This document shows, one piece after another, positions 1 through 6,499 of a DNA stretch of 7,295 nucleotides. Each line of letters opens with the position of its first letter. Positions within the stretch are counted from its first letter, which is position 1. The notes under the pieces were generated by a model. That model was not told where the DNA came from. It made no database searches and saw only the letters and a list, made by a program, of their open reading frames with translations. Position numbers and translations under genes: made by a program. Source of the DNA: Ignavibacteriales bacterium (lineage in GTDB: Bacteria > Bacteroidota > Ignavibacteria > Ignavibacteriales > Ignavibacteriaceae); the NCBI GenBank assembly GCA_003142915.1, contig PLNZ01000153.1:1-7295 (forward strand), read 5' to 3'.

Positions 1-1
1 A

Positions 2-1687
2 CAAACCGTTAGGGATTCTGAAAAAGTAAATATGCGATTCAACCGTGCAATTCAGTTGTACGATTCATCTAAGTTTGAAGTTGCCCGGCAAATCTTTGAC
101 GGTATAATAAACATAGATGATGATTATACTCCTCAAACAACAATATCCTATATCTTTGAAGGTAAATCATTAGCAGCTTTAAAAAAATATGAAGCAGGAA
201 AAAGTGCCTTAAATGAATTCCTTGAACGATATCCCTCAAGCAAATATACCGATGAAGCAAAATTAACTCTGACGGAAATATTTTTTGAGCAAAAAGATTA
301 TTGCCGTGCTTTTAATGAACTGATTTCTCTCATTGACTCTTTTAAATCTCCTTTTTATTTAAGTTATTCAAAGACAAACGCAGAAAAAATTGCGCTTAAT
401 TATTTATTAACCGGGCAGATTAAATTTGTTTATGACAGTTTATCCGGCGGAAAAACAAACTCGTTTGTTTTGCTCGTCCTCGGTAAATCATATTTACAAA
501 TAAACCAAAAGGAAAATGCAGAGAATTCATTTTTAGAACTGCTTAAGTTGTACCCGGAATCCGAAGAAAAAGGTGAGGCTGCAACTTTATATAACCGTAT
601 TGAAGATGAAAAGCGCTTAACTGGTTCTCCGGTAATAGCAGCCTTGTTCCCGCTATATTCCGCCCCTAATGGTGAAGATTATAAAACAGCTTCGGAAATT
701 TTAGAGGGGATCAAATTTGCCATTTCTGAGTATAATAACCAAACTGAAAAGAAAGTAGGACTGGTAATAAAAAATACTGGCAGAAATAAAGAGCAAATAG
801 AAAAAATAAAAGATGAACTTATCAAACTTCAGTCATTAAAGGCTGTATTAGGTCCTATTTACAGTGATGAAGTTAAAATGGCGCTGGAGGCATTTAAGAA
901 TATTGGTATACCCATTATTTCTCCTACAGCTACAGATGACAACCTCACTAATGTATATCCAAATTTTTTCCAGGCTAATCCCTCATTTTTAATCAGGGGG
1001 AGAATACTGGCGGAGTATATTTATTTTGTAGAAAATAAAAGTAAAATAGCGGTTCTTAATTCGGTTGATAATTATTCCGCAACTATTGCAAATTCATTTA
1101 TAAAAGAATTTGAAGACCTTGGCGGAGAAATTATTATCCACCAAACCTTTAACACCGATAATTTATTTTTTGATGACCAAATTGCTAAAATTGCCGATGA
1201 CTCATTAAATTTGGATGGTGTATTCATTCCGCTGTTTAATAAAAATATTGTCCCTTACCTGCTTTCGCAATTTGCAAAGTACAATTTTGAACTGCCTTTA
1301 TACGGAAATCAGGATTGGTTCCTTGCAAAGGGATATGAAACTTACCCTGTGTTAAGCAATAAATTGACATTCGAATCCGATTACTTTCTCGATTATAGCG
1401 ATACATCATTTCAATCATTCAGCAAAAGATTTGCAAACCAGACTAATAAGGAAGTAAACCGGAATGTGCTTTATGGATATGATGCCGCGGAGTTTCTTTT
1501 GTCTGAAGTGAAAGATTTCAATGTCAGTCCTGCAGAAATAAAAAATGAAATTACGGCAGGAACAGTTTTTAACGGTTACCATAACCAGATTTCTTTTGAT
1601 AAAAGCAGGGTAAATAAGTTTGTAAATATTCTCCGGTATAAAGACGGGAAATTTGAACTGGTAGATAAATTTAAACTGAGCAAATAG
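2..1687 (+). CDS. TPR plus type I periplasmic-binding-fold protein (LpoA-like / ABC substrate-binding-like), 5' end missing
   Basis: The reading frame is open from base 2 with no stop, and the first ATG (base 32) lands directly in a helical repeat with no signal peptide, so the real start and export signal probably lie left of the window. Counting from that ATG, residues 1 to about 195 are helical TPR-like repeats (for example around 42-69 and 146-176, the latter ending in LYPES). Residues about 199-545 look like a type I periplasmic-binding fold: a first strand VIAALFPLYS, then AVLGPIYSDEV near 271-281 and IPIISPTAT near 293-301, the usual hinge and ligand-loop signatures of LivJ-type receptors. 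This TPR-plus-binding-domain order is that of LpoA, the outer-membrane activator of penicillin-binding proteins, although such proteins are often labelled ABC transporter substrate-binding proteins. No permease or ATPase gene is visible next to it, which slightly favours the LpoA-like reading. Fold call strong; role uncertain. Confidence 0.85.
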   Translation, partial: QTVRDSEKVNMRFNRAIQLYDSSKFEVARQIFDGIINIDDDYTPQTTISYIFEGKSLAALKKYEAGKSALNEFLERYPSSKYTDEAKLTLTEIFFEQKDYCRAFNELISLIDSFKSPFYLSYSKTNAEKIALNYLLTGQIKFVYDSLSGGKTNSFVLLVLGKSYLQINQKENAENSFLELLKLYPESEEKGEAATLYNRIEDEKRLTGSPVIAALFPLYSAPNGEDYKTASEILEGIKFAISEYNNQTEKKVGLVIKNTGRNKEQIEKIKDELIKLQSLKAVLGPIYSDEVKMALEAFKNIGIPIISPTATDDNLTNVYPNFFQANPSFLIRGRILAEYIYFVENKSKIAVLNSVDNYSATIANSFIKEFEDLGGEIIIHQTFNTDNLFFDDQIAKIADDSLNLDGVFIPLFNKNIVPYLLSQFAKYNFELPLYGNQDWFLAKGYETYPVLSNKLTFESDYFLDYSDTSFQSFSKRFANQTNKEVNRNVLYGYDAAEFLLSEVKDFNVSPAEIKNEITAGTVFNGYHNQISFDKSRVNKFVNILRYKDGKFELVDKFKLSK

Positions 1688-1760
1688 AATAAAGAAGCAA
1701 ATTTAATCTACGCTTAATTTTATTCCTGTTCCTAATCATAATTGAAATTCTTGTATGTCT

Positions 1761-1791
1761 TAGGGATAGATTAAGATAGGGATGAAGATTA
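1761..1791. repeat. short imperfect direct repeat upstream of radC
   Basis: In the 166-base gap before radC, TAGGGATAGATTA (1761-1773) recurs as TAGGGATGAAGATTA (1777-1791), identical apart from two inserted bases, with a 16-base period. It could be a binding-site pair or a chance duplication. I see no clear terminator for the upstream gene and no convincing promoter hexamers for radC in the rest of this gap. Confidence 0.35.
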
Positions 1792-1853
1792 TAGCTTGGG
1801 GGATTTTGTGTAACATTATCCGTTAGTGAACAAATATTGAAAGCGGGAAAGTA

Positions 1854-2534
1854 ATGCTAAAAGTAAAAGATCTTCCATTAGACGACAGGCCCCGTGAAAA
1901 GTTGATGTTAAGAGGCGCCCAGAGCCTTACAGATGGGGAACTTATTGCAATCCTTCTTAGGACAGGTACAAAAGGAAAATCAGTAATAAGTGTGGCCCAA
2001 GGCCTGATTTCCGAAAACGGGAACCTTGCCGTTATTGCTTCAAAGCCTTTATCATCGCTTGTAAAAAATCCAGGAATAGGAAAAGACAAGGCAGTAACGT
2101 TGTTAGCGGCATTTGAAATTAGTAAAAGAGTGATGTCTCAATCCAAATGGTACTCGGAAAAGAAAATTACATCTCCTAAAGATATTGCCGATATTTTCAT
2201 TCCTCTGCTGAAAGATGAAATAAAAGAAAGATTTGTGCTGGTTTGTTTGAATTCAGCTAATAAAATAATTAAATTTGAAACAATTTCTATCGGTAGTTTG
2301 AATTCAAGTGTGGTGCATGCAAGGGAAATATTTAGAGCAGCGATAGAGAACAGCTCTGCAAGCATTATTCTTCTTCATAATCATCCGAGCGGCAACCCGG
2401 ATCCGAGTAATGAAGATATAGCTGTCACAAAAAAAATTATGGAGTCAGGAAAGATTTTGGATATTCCCGTATTTGATCATTTAATTATAGCGGGCAATAC
2501 TTACACCAGTTTTGTCGAAAAACGGTTGATTTAG
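1854..2534 (+). CDS. radC: RadC family protein (UPF0758), JAMM/MPN+ domain
   Basis: This 226-residue product has the full architecture and usual length of the RadC family. The N-terminus reads KDLPLDDRPREKL, the family hallmark, which supports the ATG at 1854 although the ribosome site before it is weak (AAGCGGG). Residues about 70-92 hold a helix-hairpin-helix-like segment (NPGIGKDKA). The C-terminal half is a JAB1/MPN+ metalloprotease-like domain with the complete H-x-H-x10-D zinc motif: H175, H177 and D188 in HNHPSGNPDPSNED, with E125 a candidate for the upstream acidic residue. All metal ligands are present, so it is not a decayed copy. The historical link to DNA repair in E. coli is not supported by later work, and the family's function remains open. 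It stands alone, with gaps of 166 and 209 bases on either side, and nothing nearby suggests a mobile element. Confidence 0.95.
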   Translation: MLKVKDLPLDDRPREKLMLRGAQSLTDGELIAILLRTGTKGKSVISVAQGLISENGNLAVIASKPLSSLVKNPGIGKDKAVTLLAAFEISKRVMSQSKWYSEKKITSPKDIADIFIPLLKDEIKERFVLVCLNSANKIIKFETISIGSLNSSVVHAREIFRAAIENSSASIILLHNHPSGNPDPSNEDIAVTKKIMESGKILDIPVFDHLIIAGNTYTSFVEKRLI

Positions 2535-2581
2535 TAATTGTATCAGAAAACAAAAAAAAAGTGAATAAAGGCAACATTTGC

Positions 2582-2610
2582 TTGAATTTATTGTCCTAAT
2601 TTATTATATA
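2582..2610 (+). promoter_or_regulatory. candidate sigma70-like promoter for the lipoprotein/LysM pair
   Basis: TTGAAT (2582-2587) is followed after 17 bases by TATATA (2605-2610), and TATAAT also occurs at 2609-2614. This would give a leader of roughly 125 bases. A second candidate closer to the gene is TTGAAT (2655-2660) with TATTTT (2679-2684) after 18 bases. The 209-base gap (2535-2743) is very AT-rich, so chance hexamers are likely; it contains no other feature I can support and no clear radC terminator. Confidence 0.35.
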
Positions 2611-2743
2611 TAATACTGTTTATAAAAATTTATTTTGCAAGGAATTAAAAAAAGTTGAATTTTTTGGATAGGTTTTAATATTTTAGTTCATTAATGGAAG
2701 TATTTAATCAATATACTAAAAATTATTTATTGGAGGTTCAAGT

Positions 2744-3022
2744 ATGAAGATTGTAAAAATCGTTAGAAACACTGCAATAGTAGCTGCATTTGTTGTTACT
2801 ACTGCGTTTCTTAGCGGATGCGGCGGTGTCAGCGAGGCTGAAATGGCACAATTAAATCAACTGAGAAGTGACGTTAATTCTCTCCAAACTCAATCTAATC
2901 AATTGAAAGACCAGAGGGCTAGTTTAGAAAAAGAGATAGCCGAAAAACAGGATAAACTTGCTCAATGCAATAAAGAAAAAGAAGAAACCCAAGCTAATTT
3001 GGATAAAATGTCTTCTAAATAA
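2744..3022 (+). CDS. small coiled-coil lipoprotein (Lpp-like)
   Basis: A 92-residue product with a class II signal peptide: basic start (MKIVKIVR), hydrophobic stretch at about 10-23, and lipobox LSGC with the lipidated cysteine at C26. The mature part is almost entirely charged and glutamine-rich helix (about 31-90) with heptad-like spacing, consistent with a coiled coil. The last residue is lysine, as in the Braun lipoprotein, where it is the site of attachment to peptidoglycan; whether that applies here is inference. A second cysteine, C75, sits in the helix. GGAGG at 2732-2736 lies 7 bases before the ATG and fixes the start. Only 45 bases separate it from the LysM gene, so the two are probably co-transcribed. 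Without glycine +2 as aspartate there is no sign of inner-membrane retention by the E. coli rule. The product is not clearly homologous to E. coli Lpp; the likeness is in form. Confidence 0.85.
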   Translation: MKIVKIVRNTAIVAAFVVTTAFLSGCGGVSEAEMAQLNQLRSDVNSLQTQSNQLKDQRASLEKEIAEKQDKLAQCNKEKEETQANLDKMSSK

Positions 3023-3067
3023 TGCTTTTAATAAATTCAAAAATTAATTTGATATTGGAGGAATTGT

Positions 3068-3748
3068 ATGAAAATAAGTAGGTATTTACTAAGTATGTTT
3101 GCTCTTTTAGTCTTTTTTTCCGCTACTGCATTTGCACAGGAAAAAGAGATGACTAAAGATGAATGGAAAGCCGAAATGGACCGGCTCACAACTGAAAAAG
3201 CAAGTTTAATTAATGAAGACAGCGCTTTACAAGTTGATATTGACAATCTGAAAGCAAAGAACATTCAGAGTTATGACGATTGTATTAAAGGACTATATGC
3301 AATGCTCGGTGCTTCACAAGCAGATATTGATAATTTTAGAAATGCAGTAACCGAACTTGATGGAAAAATTTCAAGAAAAGAAGGCCCTAAGGCTGACAGG
3401 CAGAAAGATCTTGACGCTCTGAAAGCTAATAAGATCAGCGCTCTTCCTGAATTCTTCGATAAAGTTCATAACCAGATGCAGGCTGCTTTGGATGCATGGG
3501 TTGAAGCTCCAAAAGAAGTGAACTATAATGTTGTTAAAGGCGATTGCTTATGGAATATTGCTAAGAAACCTGTTTACTACGGAAACGGTTTTGCTTGGCC
3601 AGTTATTTATAAAGCTAACCGCGACCAAATTAAAAATCCTAATTTAATTTATCCTAAACAAATATTTAAGATTCCTAATTTAACTGAAGAAGAAAAAGCT
3701 AAATACGATAAAGTTAAAAAGAATTACAAACCGGCTCCTGTTAAGTAA
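3068..3748 (+). CDS. secreted coiled-coil protein with C-terminal LysM domain
   Basis: A 226-residue exported protein. Residues 1-23 form a signal peptide ending AFA, with likely cleavage before Q24. Residues about 26-145 are charged helix, likely coiled coil, with a break around 68-82. Residues about 151-203 are a LysM domain: VVKGDCLWNIAKK, then WPVIYKANRDQIKNPNLIYPKQIFKIP, matching the usual start (GDxLWxIA) and end (NPNLIxPGQxLxIP) signatures, with cysteine (C160) where threonine or serine is usual. LysM binds the N-acetylglucosamine backbone of peptidoglycan, so the protein should be periplasmic and wall-bound. The C-terminus is a lysine-rich tail. GGAGG at 3057-3061 precedes the ATG by 6 bases. 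It follows the lipoprotein gene in the same unit, and the intrinsic terminator at 3790-3830 probably ends the transcript. There is no catalytic domain, so a structural or adaptor role is more likely than a hydrolase. Confidence 0.9.
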   Translation: MKISRYLLSMFALLVFFSATAFAQEKEMTKDEWKAEMDRLTTEKASLINEDSALQVDIDNLKAKNIQSYDDCIKGLYAMLGASQADIDNFRNAVTELDGKISRKEGPKADRQKDLDALKANKISALPEFFDKVHNQMQAALDAWVEAPKEVNYNVVKGDCLWNIAKKPVYYGNGFAWPVIYKANRDQIKNPNLIYPKQIFKIPNLTEEEKAKYDKVKKNYKPAPVK

Positions 3749-3749
3749 T

Positions 3750-3778
3750 TTGCCCGGATTAATGTTCACGTTTATAAT
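3750..3778 (+). promoter_or_regulatory. candidate sigma70-like promoter for phoH
   Basis: TTGCCC (3750-3755) and a perfect TATAAT (3773-3778) are separated by exactly 17 bases, beginning right after the LysM stop codon. Transcription would start near 3785, just ahead of the terminator hairpin. The -10 box lies inside an 18-base perfect palindrome (3771-3788, TTTATAATTAATTATAAA), which could also serve as an operator; that role is inference. Confidence 0.5.
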
Positions 3779-3789
3779 TAATTATAAAT

Positions 3790-3830
3790 GCCCTTGTCAT
3801 TATTTTAATGATAAGGGCTTTTTTTATTTT
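3790..3830 (+). terminator. intrinsic terminator after the LysM gene, inside the predicted phoH leader
   Basis: A 13-pair stem (3790-3802 with 3806-3818, one G-T wobble, GC-rich base GCCC/GGGC) with a three-base loop is followed by seven T, one A and four T (3819-3830). This is a textbook Rho-independent terminator for the lipoprotein/LysM transcript. It ends one base before the phoH ribosome site begins (AAGGAGG from 3831). Confidence 0.93.
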
Positions 3831-3840
3831 AAGGAGGAAG

Positions 3841-4803
3841 ATGACTGCTGTAGAGAAACGCATGGTGCTTGAGAATGTTGATATGTTCCCTTTACTGGGG
3901 ACGAATGATAGTAATTTAAAATTGATTGAAGATAAATTTAATGCTTCCATTACAGTAAGAGGGGAAAATGTTGTTATCAAAGGTGTAATTGAAGAAGTAA
4001 ATACTATCGAAAAAGTTATCAAAGAGATGGTATATGTTCTTAATACAAACGGCACATTAAAAAGTTCGGATATAGAGACGATTCTTAATCTTACTGTTGA
4101 AGGGAAAGAAATTATTAATGAAAAAGAATTTGACTCTATTGTTCTATACACAAAAAATGATGTAATTAAGGCTAAAACACCGGGACAGTCTAATTATTTA
4201 CAGGTTGCACTGAAGAATGATATTTGTTTTGCAATAGGTCCTGCCGGAACTGGAAAAACTTACCTTGCTGTTGCGTTTGCAGTTTCATCATTAAATAGAG
4301 GTATTGTGAACAAAATAGTACTTGCCCGTCCTGCTGTTGAAGCGGGCGAGAGCCTCGGATTTTTACCGGGTGATTTCCGTGAAAAGATTGATCCATACCT
4401 TCGCCCTTTATACGATGCGCTCGATGATATGATGCCTTCGGACAAGTTAAAGAATTATCTTGAGAAAGGAGTTATTGAAATAGTTCCACTTGCCTATATG
4501 CGAGGTAGAACTTTAAATAATGCTTTTGTTATTCTGGATGAAGCGCAGAATGCAACGGATGTGCAGATGAAAATGTTTCTTACAAGACTTGGTGTTAATT
4601 CTAAAGCAATAATTACAGGCGATATAACCCAGATTGATCTGCCGCCTAAAACTACTAGCGGACTTGTACAGGCTAAAGAAATATTAAAAGGAATTGAAGG
4701 CGTAGGTTTTGTGTTCTTTGAAAAATCTGATGTAGTAAGGCATAAGCTGGTAAAAGATATTATCGATGCTTATGAAAAATCCAAAAACGGGAATGGTGTT
4801 TAA
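3841..4803 (+). CDS. phoH: PhoH family ATPase (PhoH/PhoL)
   Basis: A 320-residue cytoplasmic P-loop ATPase of normal family length. From the start chosen here, residues about 10-70 form the small N-terminal KH-like region (FNASITVRGENVVIKG), and the ATPase core follows with Walker A GPAGTGKT at 133-140 and Walker B VILDEAQN at 230-237. ARPAVEAGESLGFLPGD (162-178), AYMRGRTLNNAF (218-229) and the TGDITQIDLP segment (259-268) are all PhoH signatures. The frame is open further upstream to an ATG at 3808, but that ATG lies inside the terminator hairpin, and AGGAGG at 3832-3837 points to 3841, although the 3-base spacing is short; M8 (base 3862) is the other possibility. Many bacteria have ybeY next to phoH and a link to RNA or ribosome maturation has been proposed; here ybeY is absent and the next gene is convergent mazG. 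The precise biochemical role of the family is not settled. Confidence 0.95.
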   Translation: MTAVEKRMVLENVDMFPLLGTNDSNLKLIEDKFNASITVRGENVVIKGVIEEVNTIEKVIKEMVYVLNTNGTLKSSDIETILNLTVEGKEIINEKEFDSIVLYTKNDVIKAKTPGQSNYLQVALKNDICFAIGPAGTGKTYLAVAFAVSSLNRGIVNKIVLARPAVEAGESLGFLPGDFREKIDPYLRPLYDALDDMMPSDKLKNYLEKGVIEIVPLAYMRGRTLNNAFVILDEAQNATDVQMKMFLTRLGVNSKAIITGDITQIDLPPKTTSGLVQAKEILKGIEGVGFVFFEKSDVVRHKLVKDIIDAYEKSKNGNGV

Positions 4804-4986
4804 TATATAATTTGCACTTAATGGTTGTTCCACTAGAGCCTACCCGCAAAGAGTGTTGTACAACTTTATAATTATATTCTAATAGCATTATCGTTTGCGA
4901 CAGGAGTCTGTGTTATGAGTGTTGGTATTATTAATCCCAATTTGTTCCTTGGGAATGGCTATGCCAAAAGCTGGGGCTACTTCTGT
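4804..4986. repeat. non-coding gap rich in small inverted repeats, possible dispersed extragenic repeat
   Basis: No gene is supported in this 183-base gap between convergent phoH and mazG. It holds a row of short inverted repeats: GTTGTACAAC (4855-4864, perfect palindrome), ACAG-GAGT-CTGT (4900-4911), TCCCAA/TTGGGA around an 8-base loop (4935-4954), and TGGC-TAT-GCCA (4956-4966). The segment 4955-4972 (ATGGCTATGCC followed by AAAAGCT) returns on the opposite strand at 7200-7215, two bases shorter. Base use is less AT-rich than in the other gaps. No T-run follows any of the stems, so none is a standard intrinsic terminator. It may be a copy of a dispersed repeat or a structured 3' region; only a genome comparison can tell. 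Confidence 0.4.
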
Positions 4987-5796
4987 CTATTCAGCAAACT
5001 CATTCGTTTCATTTTTACCATTTAACTTTTCACCTTTCAAGTTTATCTTACTCTCTTCCCAGAACTTATCCATTTCAGCTAAATTTGATTCATTTATCTG
5101 CCTGCCGCTTTCATTAATTTTCTTCTCCACATACTGGAACCTGTTTATAAATTTTTCATTTGTTCTTCTTAAAGCAATCTCAGGATTTATACCAAGGAAC
5201 CGTGCATAATTGGTAAGTGCAAAAAAAACATCGCCCACTTCTTCTTCAAGCTCATCTCGGGTTTCTTCTTTCTCGGATTTATGCATCTCCCCAATTTCTT
5301 CAATTACTTTCTTCCAAACGTCTTCCTTTTTTTCCCAATCAAACCCGACTTTTGATGCTTTCTCCTGCAGGCGGAAAGCCCTTTGCAGTGAAGGCATCAT
5401 ACCCGGTATGCCTTCCAGCACGGATATTCTTCCCTCCTTAAGCTTAATTGTCTCCCAGTTGCGTTTTACGTCGTCTGCGCCGGATACTACAATTTCATCG
5501 AAGATGTGAGGATGGCGTCTTATCAATTTCTCTTGTATTAAGTCTATTACCTCATCAATATTAAACCTGTTATCTCCCGCTGCTATTACCGAATGAAAAA
5601 CCACATGCAGCAGAAGATCGCCGAGTTCTTTTTTCAATTCATCATAGTCTTGATTATCTATAGCTTCAACAACTTCATAAGCTTCTTCAAGCGTGGCGGC
5701 TCTAATCGATTCATTTGTTTGCACTTTATCCCAGGGACATTCGGCACGAAGTCTTTTTACAATCTCTACAAATTTATTAAATTTACTTCCGGTCAT
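4987..5796 (-). CDS. mazG: nucleoside triphosphate pyrophosphohydrolase MazG
   Basis: A 269-residue cytoplasmic enzyme that hydrolyses nucleoside triphosphates to monophosphates and pyrophosphate, a house-cleaning role. It has the two-domain layout and roughly the length of E. coli MazG. The N-terminal domain starts with the family signature CPWDKVQTNESI (20-31) and has the metal-binding EExxE / ExxD set: E37, E38, E41, E57, D60. KLIRRHPHIF (90-99) is the usual linker motif. The C-terminal domain repeats the set: E166, E167, E170, E186, D189. Both active sites look intact. AAGGA (plus-strand positions 5805-5809) lies 8 bases before the ATG. It stands alone on the minus strand, convergent with phoH and divergent from the RidA-family gene; no toxin-antitoxin gene is beside it, so the mazEF link known in E. 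coli does not apply. The last 20 or so residues (lysine, asparagine and glutamate rich) look like a variable tail. Confidence 0.96.
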   Translation of the reverse strand: MTGSKFNKFVEIVKRLRAECPWDKVQTNESIRAATLEEAYEVVEAIDNQDYDELKKELGDLLLHVVFHSVIAAGDNRFNIDEVIDLIQEKLIRRHPHIFDEIVVSGADDVKRNWETIKLKEGRISVLEGIPGMMPSLQRAFRLQEKASKVGFDWEKKEDVWKKVIEEIGEMHKSEKEETRDELEEEVGDVFFALTNYARFLGINPEIALRRTNEKFINRFQYVEKKINESGRQINESNLAEMDKFWEESKINLKGEKLNGKNETNEFAE

Positions 5797-5828
5797 TATT
5801 TAATTCCTTAAAATTGAAATATTTGTTT

Positions 5829-5858
5829 TTGTTTTGTCATTTAAAATATAAAGATAAT
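5829..5858 (+). promoter_or_regulatory. candidate promoter for the RidA-family gene in the divergent gap
   Basis: The 93 bases between divergent mazG and the RidA-family gene must contain starts for both. On the plus strand TTGTTT (5829-5834) and GATAAT (5853-5858) are 18 bases apart; TTGTTT (5823-5828) with TATAAA (5847-5852) is an equal alternative. I see no convincing minus-strand pair. The composition is strongly AT-rich, so this is a weak call. Confidence 0.3.
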
Positions 5859-5889
5859 AAAAACTTAACTCGATAAAAAAGGAGATACT

Positions 5890-6348
5890 ATGGTTGAAGA
5901 TAAGATTAAAGAACTTGGCCTACAGCTCCCGGAAGCACCAAAACCGCTGGCAGCCTATGTATCTGCTGTTAAAGTTGATAACCTGGTATTTACATCAGGA
6001 CAATTGCCGATTGAAAACGGTGTATTAAAAATAAAAGGGAAAATTGGCTCACAGTTAAATGAAGAAGAAGGTATTAAAGCTGCAGAAATATGTACATTAA
6101 ATTGCCTTAGCGTTATTAAAGATGTAATAGGAAGTCTTGATAAGATTGAACAGGTAGTAAAGCTTACTGCTTTTGTAAACTGTGCGGATTATTTTACCAG
6201 TCAGCCAAAGATTGCAAACGGCGCATCCGAGCTGTTAGTTAAAATATTCGGCGATAATGGCAAACACGCCAGAAGTGCAGTAGGCGTAAGTGAGCTTCCG
6301 CTTGATGCACCTGTAGAAATTGAAATGTTAGTAAAAGTTAAAAATTAA
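5890..6348 (+). CDS. RidA family protein (YjgF/YER057c/UK114), long ~150-residue branch
   Basis: A 152-residue protein of the RidA fold, which normally forms trimers with active sites at subunit interfaces. FTSGQLPIENG (34-44) and ARSAVGVSELPLDAPVEIEMLVKV (127-150) are the family signatures. R128 aligns with the catalytic arginine of RidA (R105 in E. coli), and E143 with the conserved glutamate (E120). It is longer than canonical RidA (about 128 residues), with an N-terminal stretch KIKELGLQLPEAPKPLAAYV and an extra segment in the middle, features of a separate branch with many uncharacterised members. Imine deaminase activity is therefore plausible from the arginine but not assured, and I give no symbol. 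AAGGAG at 5879-5884 sits 5 bases before the ATG. The gene appears monocistronic, divergent from mazG. The 151-base gap after it holds only AT-rich sequence and a weak stem (TTGAAAG at 6377-6383, CTTTCAA at 6401-6407) without a T-run. Confidence 0.93.
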   Translation: MVEDKIKELGLQLPEAPKPLAAYVSAVKVDNLVFTSGQLPIENGVLKIKGKIGSQLNEEEGIKAAEICTLNCLSVIKDVIGSLDKIEQVVKLTAFVNCADYFTSQPKIANGASELLVKIFGDNGKHARSAVGVSELPLDAPVEIEMLVKVKN

Positions 6349-6499
6349 ATGATTTAATAATTCAAAATTTTAATAATTGAAAGATCGTTTATTATTTAGC
6401 CTTTCAACAATGTATCAATGTAACTATATTTCAATGAAACAATATAAAAATAATAACTACTAATAATCTAAATTTAATAACTATATCTGCAGGTCTTGA

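Noticed and set aside
1854..2534. radC as a sign of a mobile element or genomic island
   Set aside because: RadC is found both in islands and as an ordinary chromosomal gene; the full-length form with its N-terminal domain here and the lack of integrase, att or phage genes fit the chromosomal form.
2562..2592. Possible terminator or hairpin after radC (AATAAA ... TTTATT)
   Set aside because: The inner part does not pair well (GGCAA against TTGCT), and no T-run follows.
3808..3840. Upstream ATG extending phoH by 11 residues
   Set aside because: It lies inside the terminator hairpin and its T-run, the added residues read as translated terminator, and AAGGAGG just after the T-run points to the ATG at 3841.
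3759..4151. Minus-strand open frame of 130 codons over the phoH 5' region
   Set aside because: It runs antisense through the terminator and phoH, is rich in Ser, Ile and Thr as expected of a shadow frame, and has no recognisable domain.
4891..4986. Read-through extension of MazG past its TAG by 32 codons
   Set aside because: The protein already exceeds the usual family end with a variable tail, and the extension coincides with the inverted-repeat-rich segment, so it is more likely chance openness.
4919..5209. Plus-strand open frame of 96 codons across the 3' end of mazG
   Set aside because: Most of it is antisense to mazG, it lacks a ribosome site and domain signatures, and the mazG strand carries clear catalytic motifs.
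5210..5509. Plus-strand frames antisense to mazG, rich in serine and phenylalanine
   Set aside because: Composition is that of a complement of a Glu/Lys-rich gene; no start signal or domain is visible.
4987..5796. MazG as part of a toxin-antitoxin or phage-defence cluster
   Set aside because: No toxin, antitoxin or defence gene adjoins it; neighbours are phoH and a RidA-family gene, so the housekeeping role is the simpler reading.
6377..6407. Possible terminator after the RidA-family gene
   Set aside because: Only seven pairs with a 17-base loop and no T-run; it does not meet the criteria of an intrinsic terminator.
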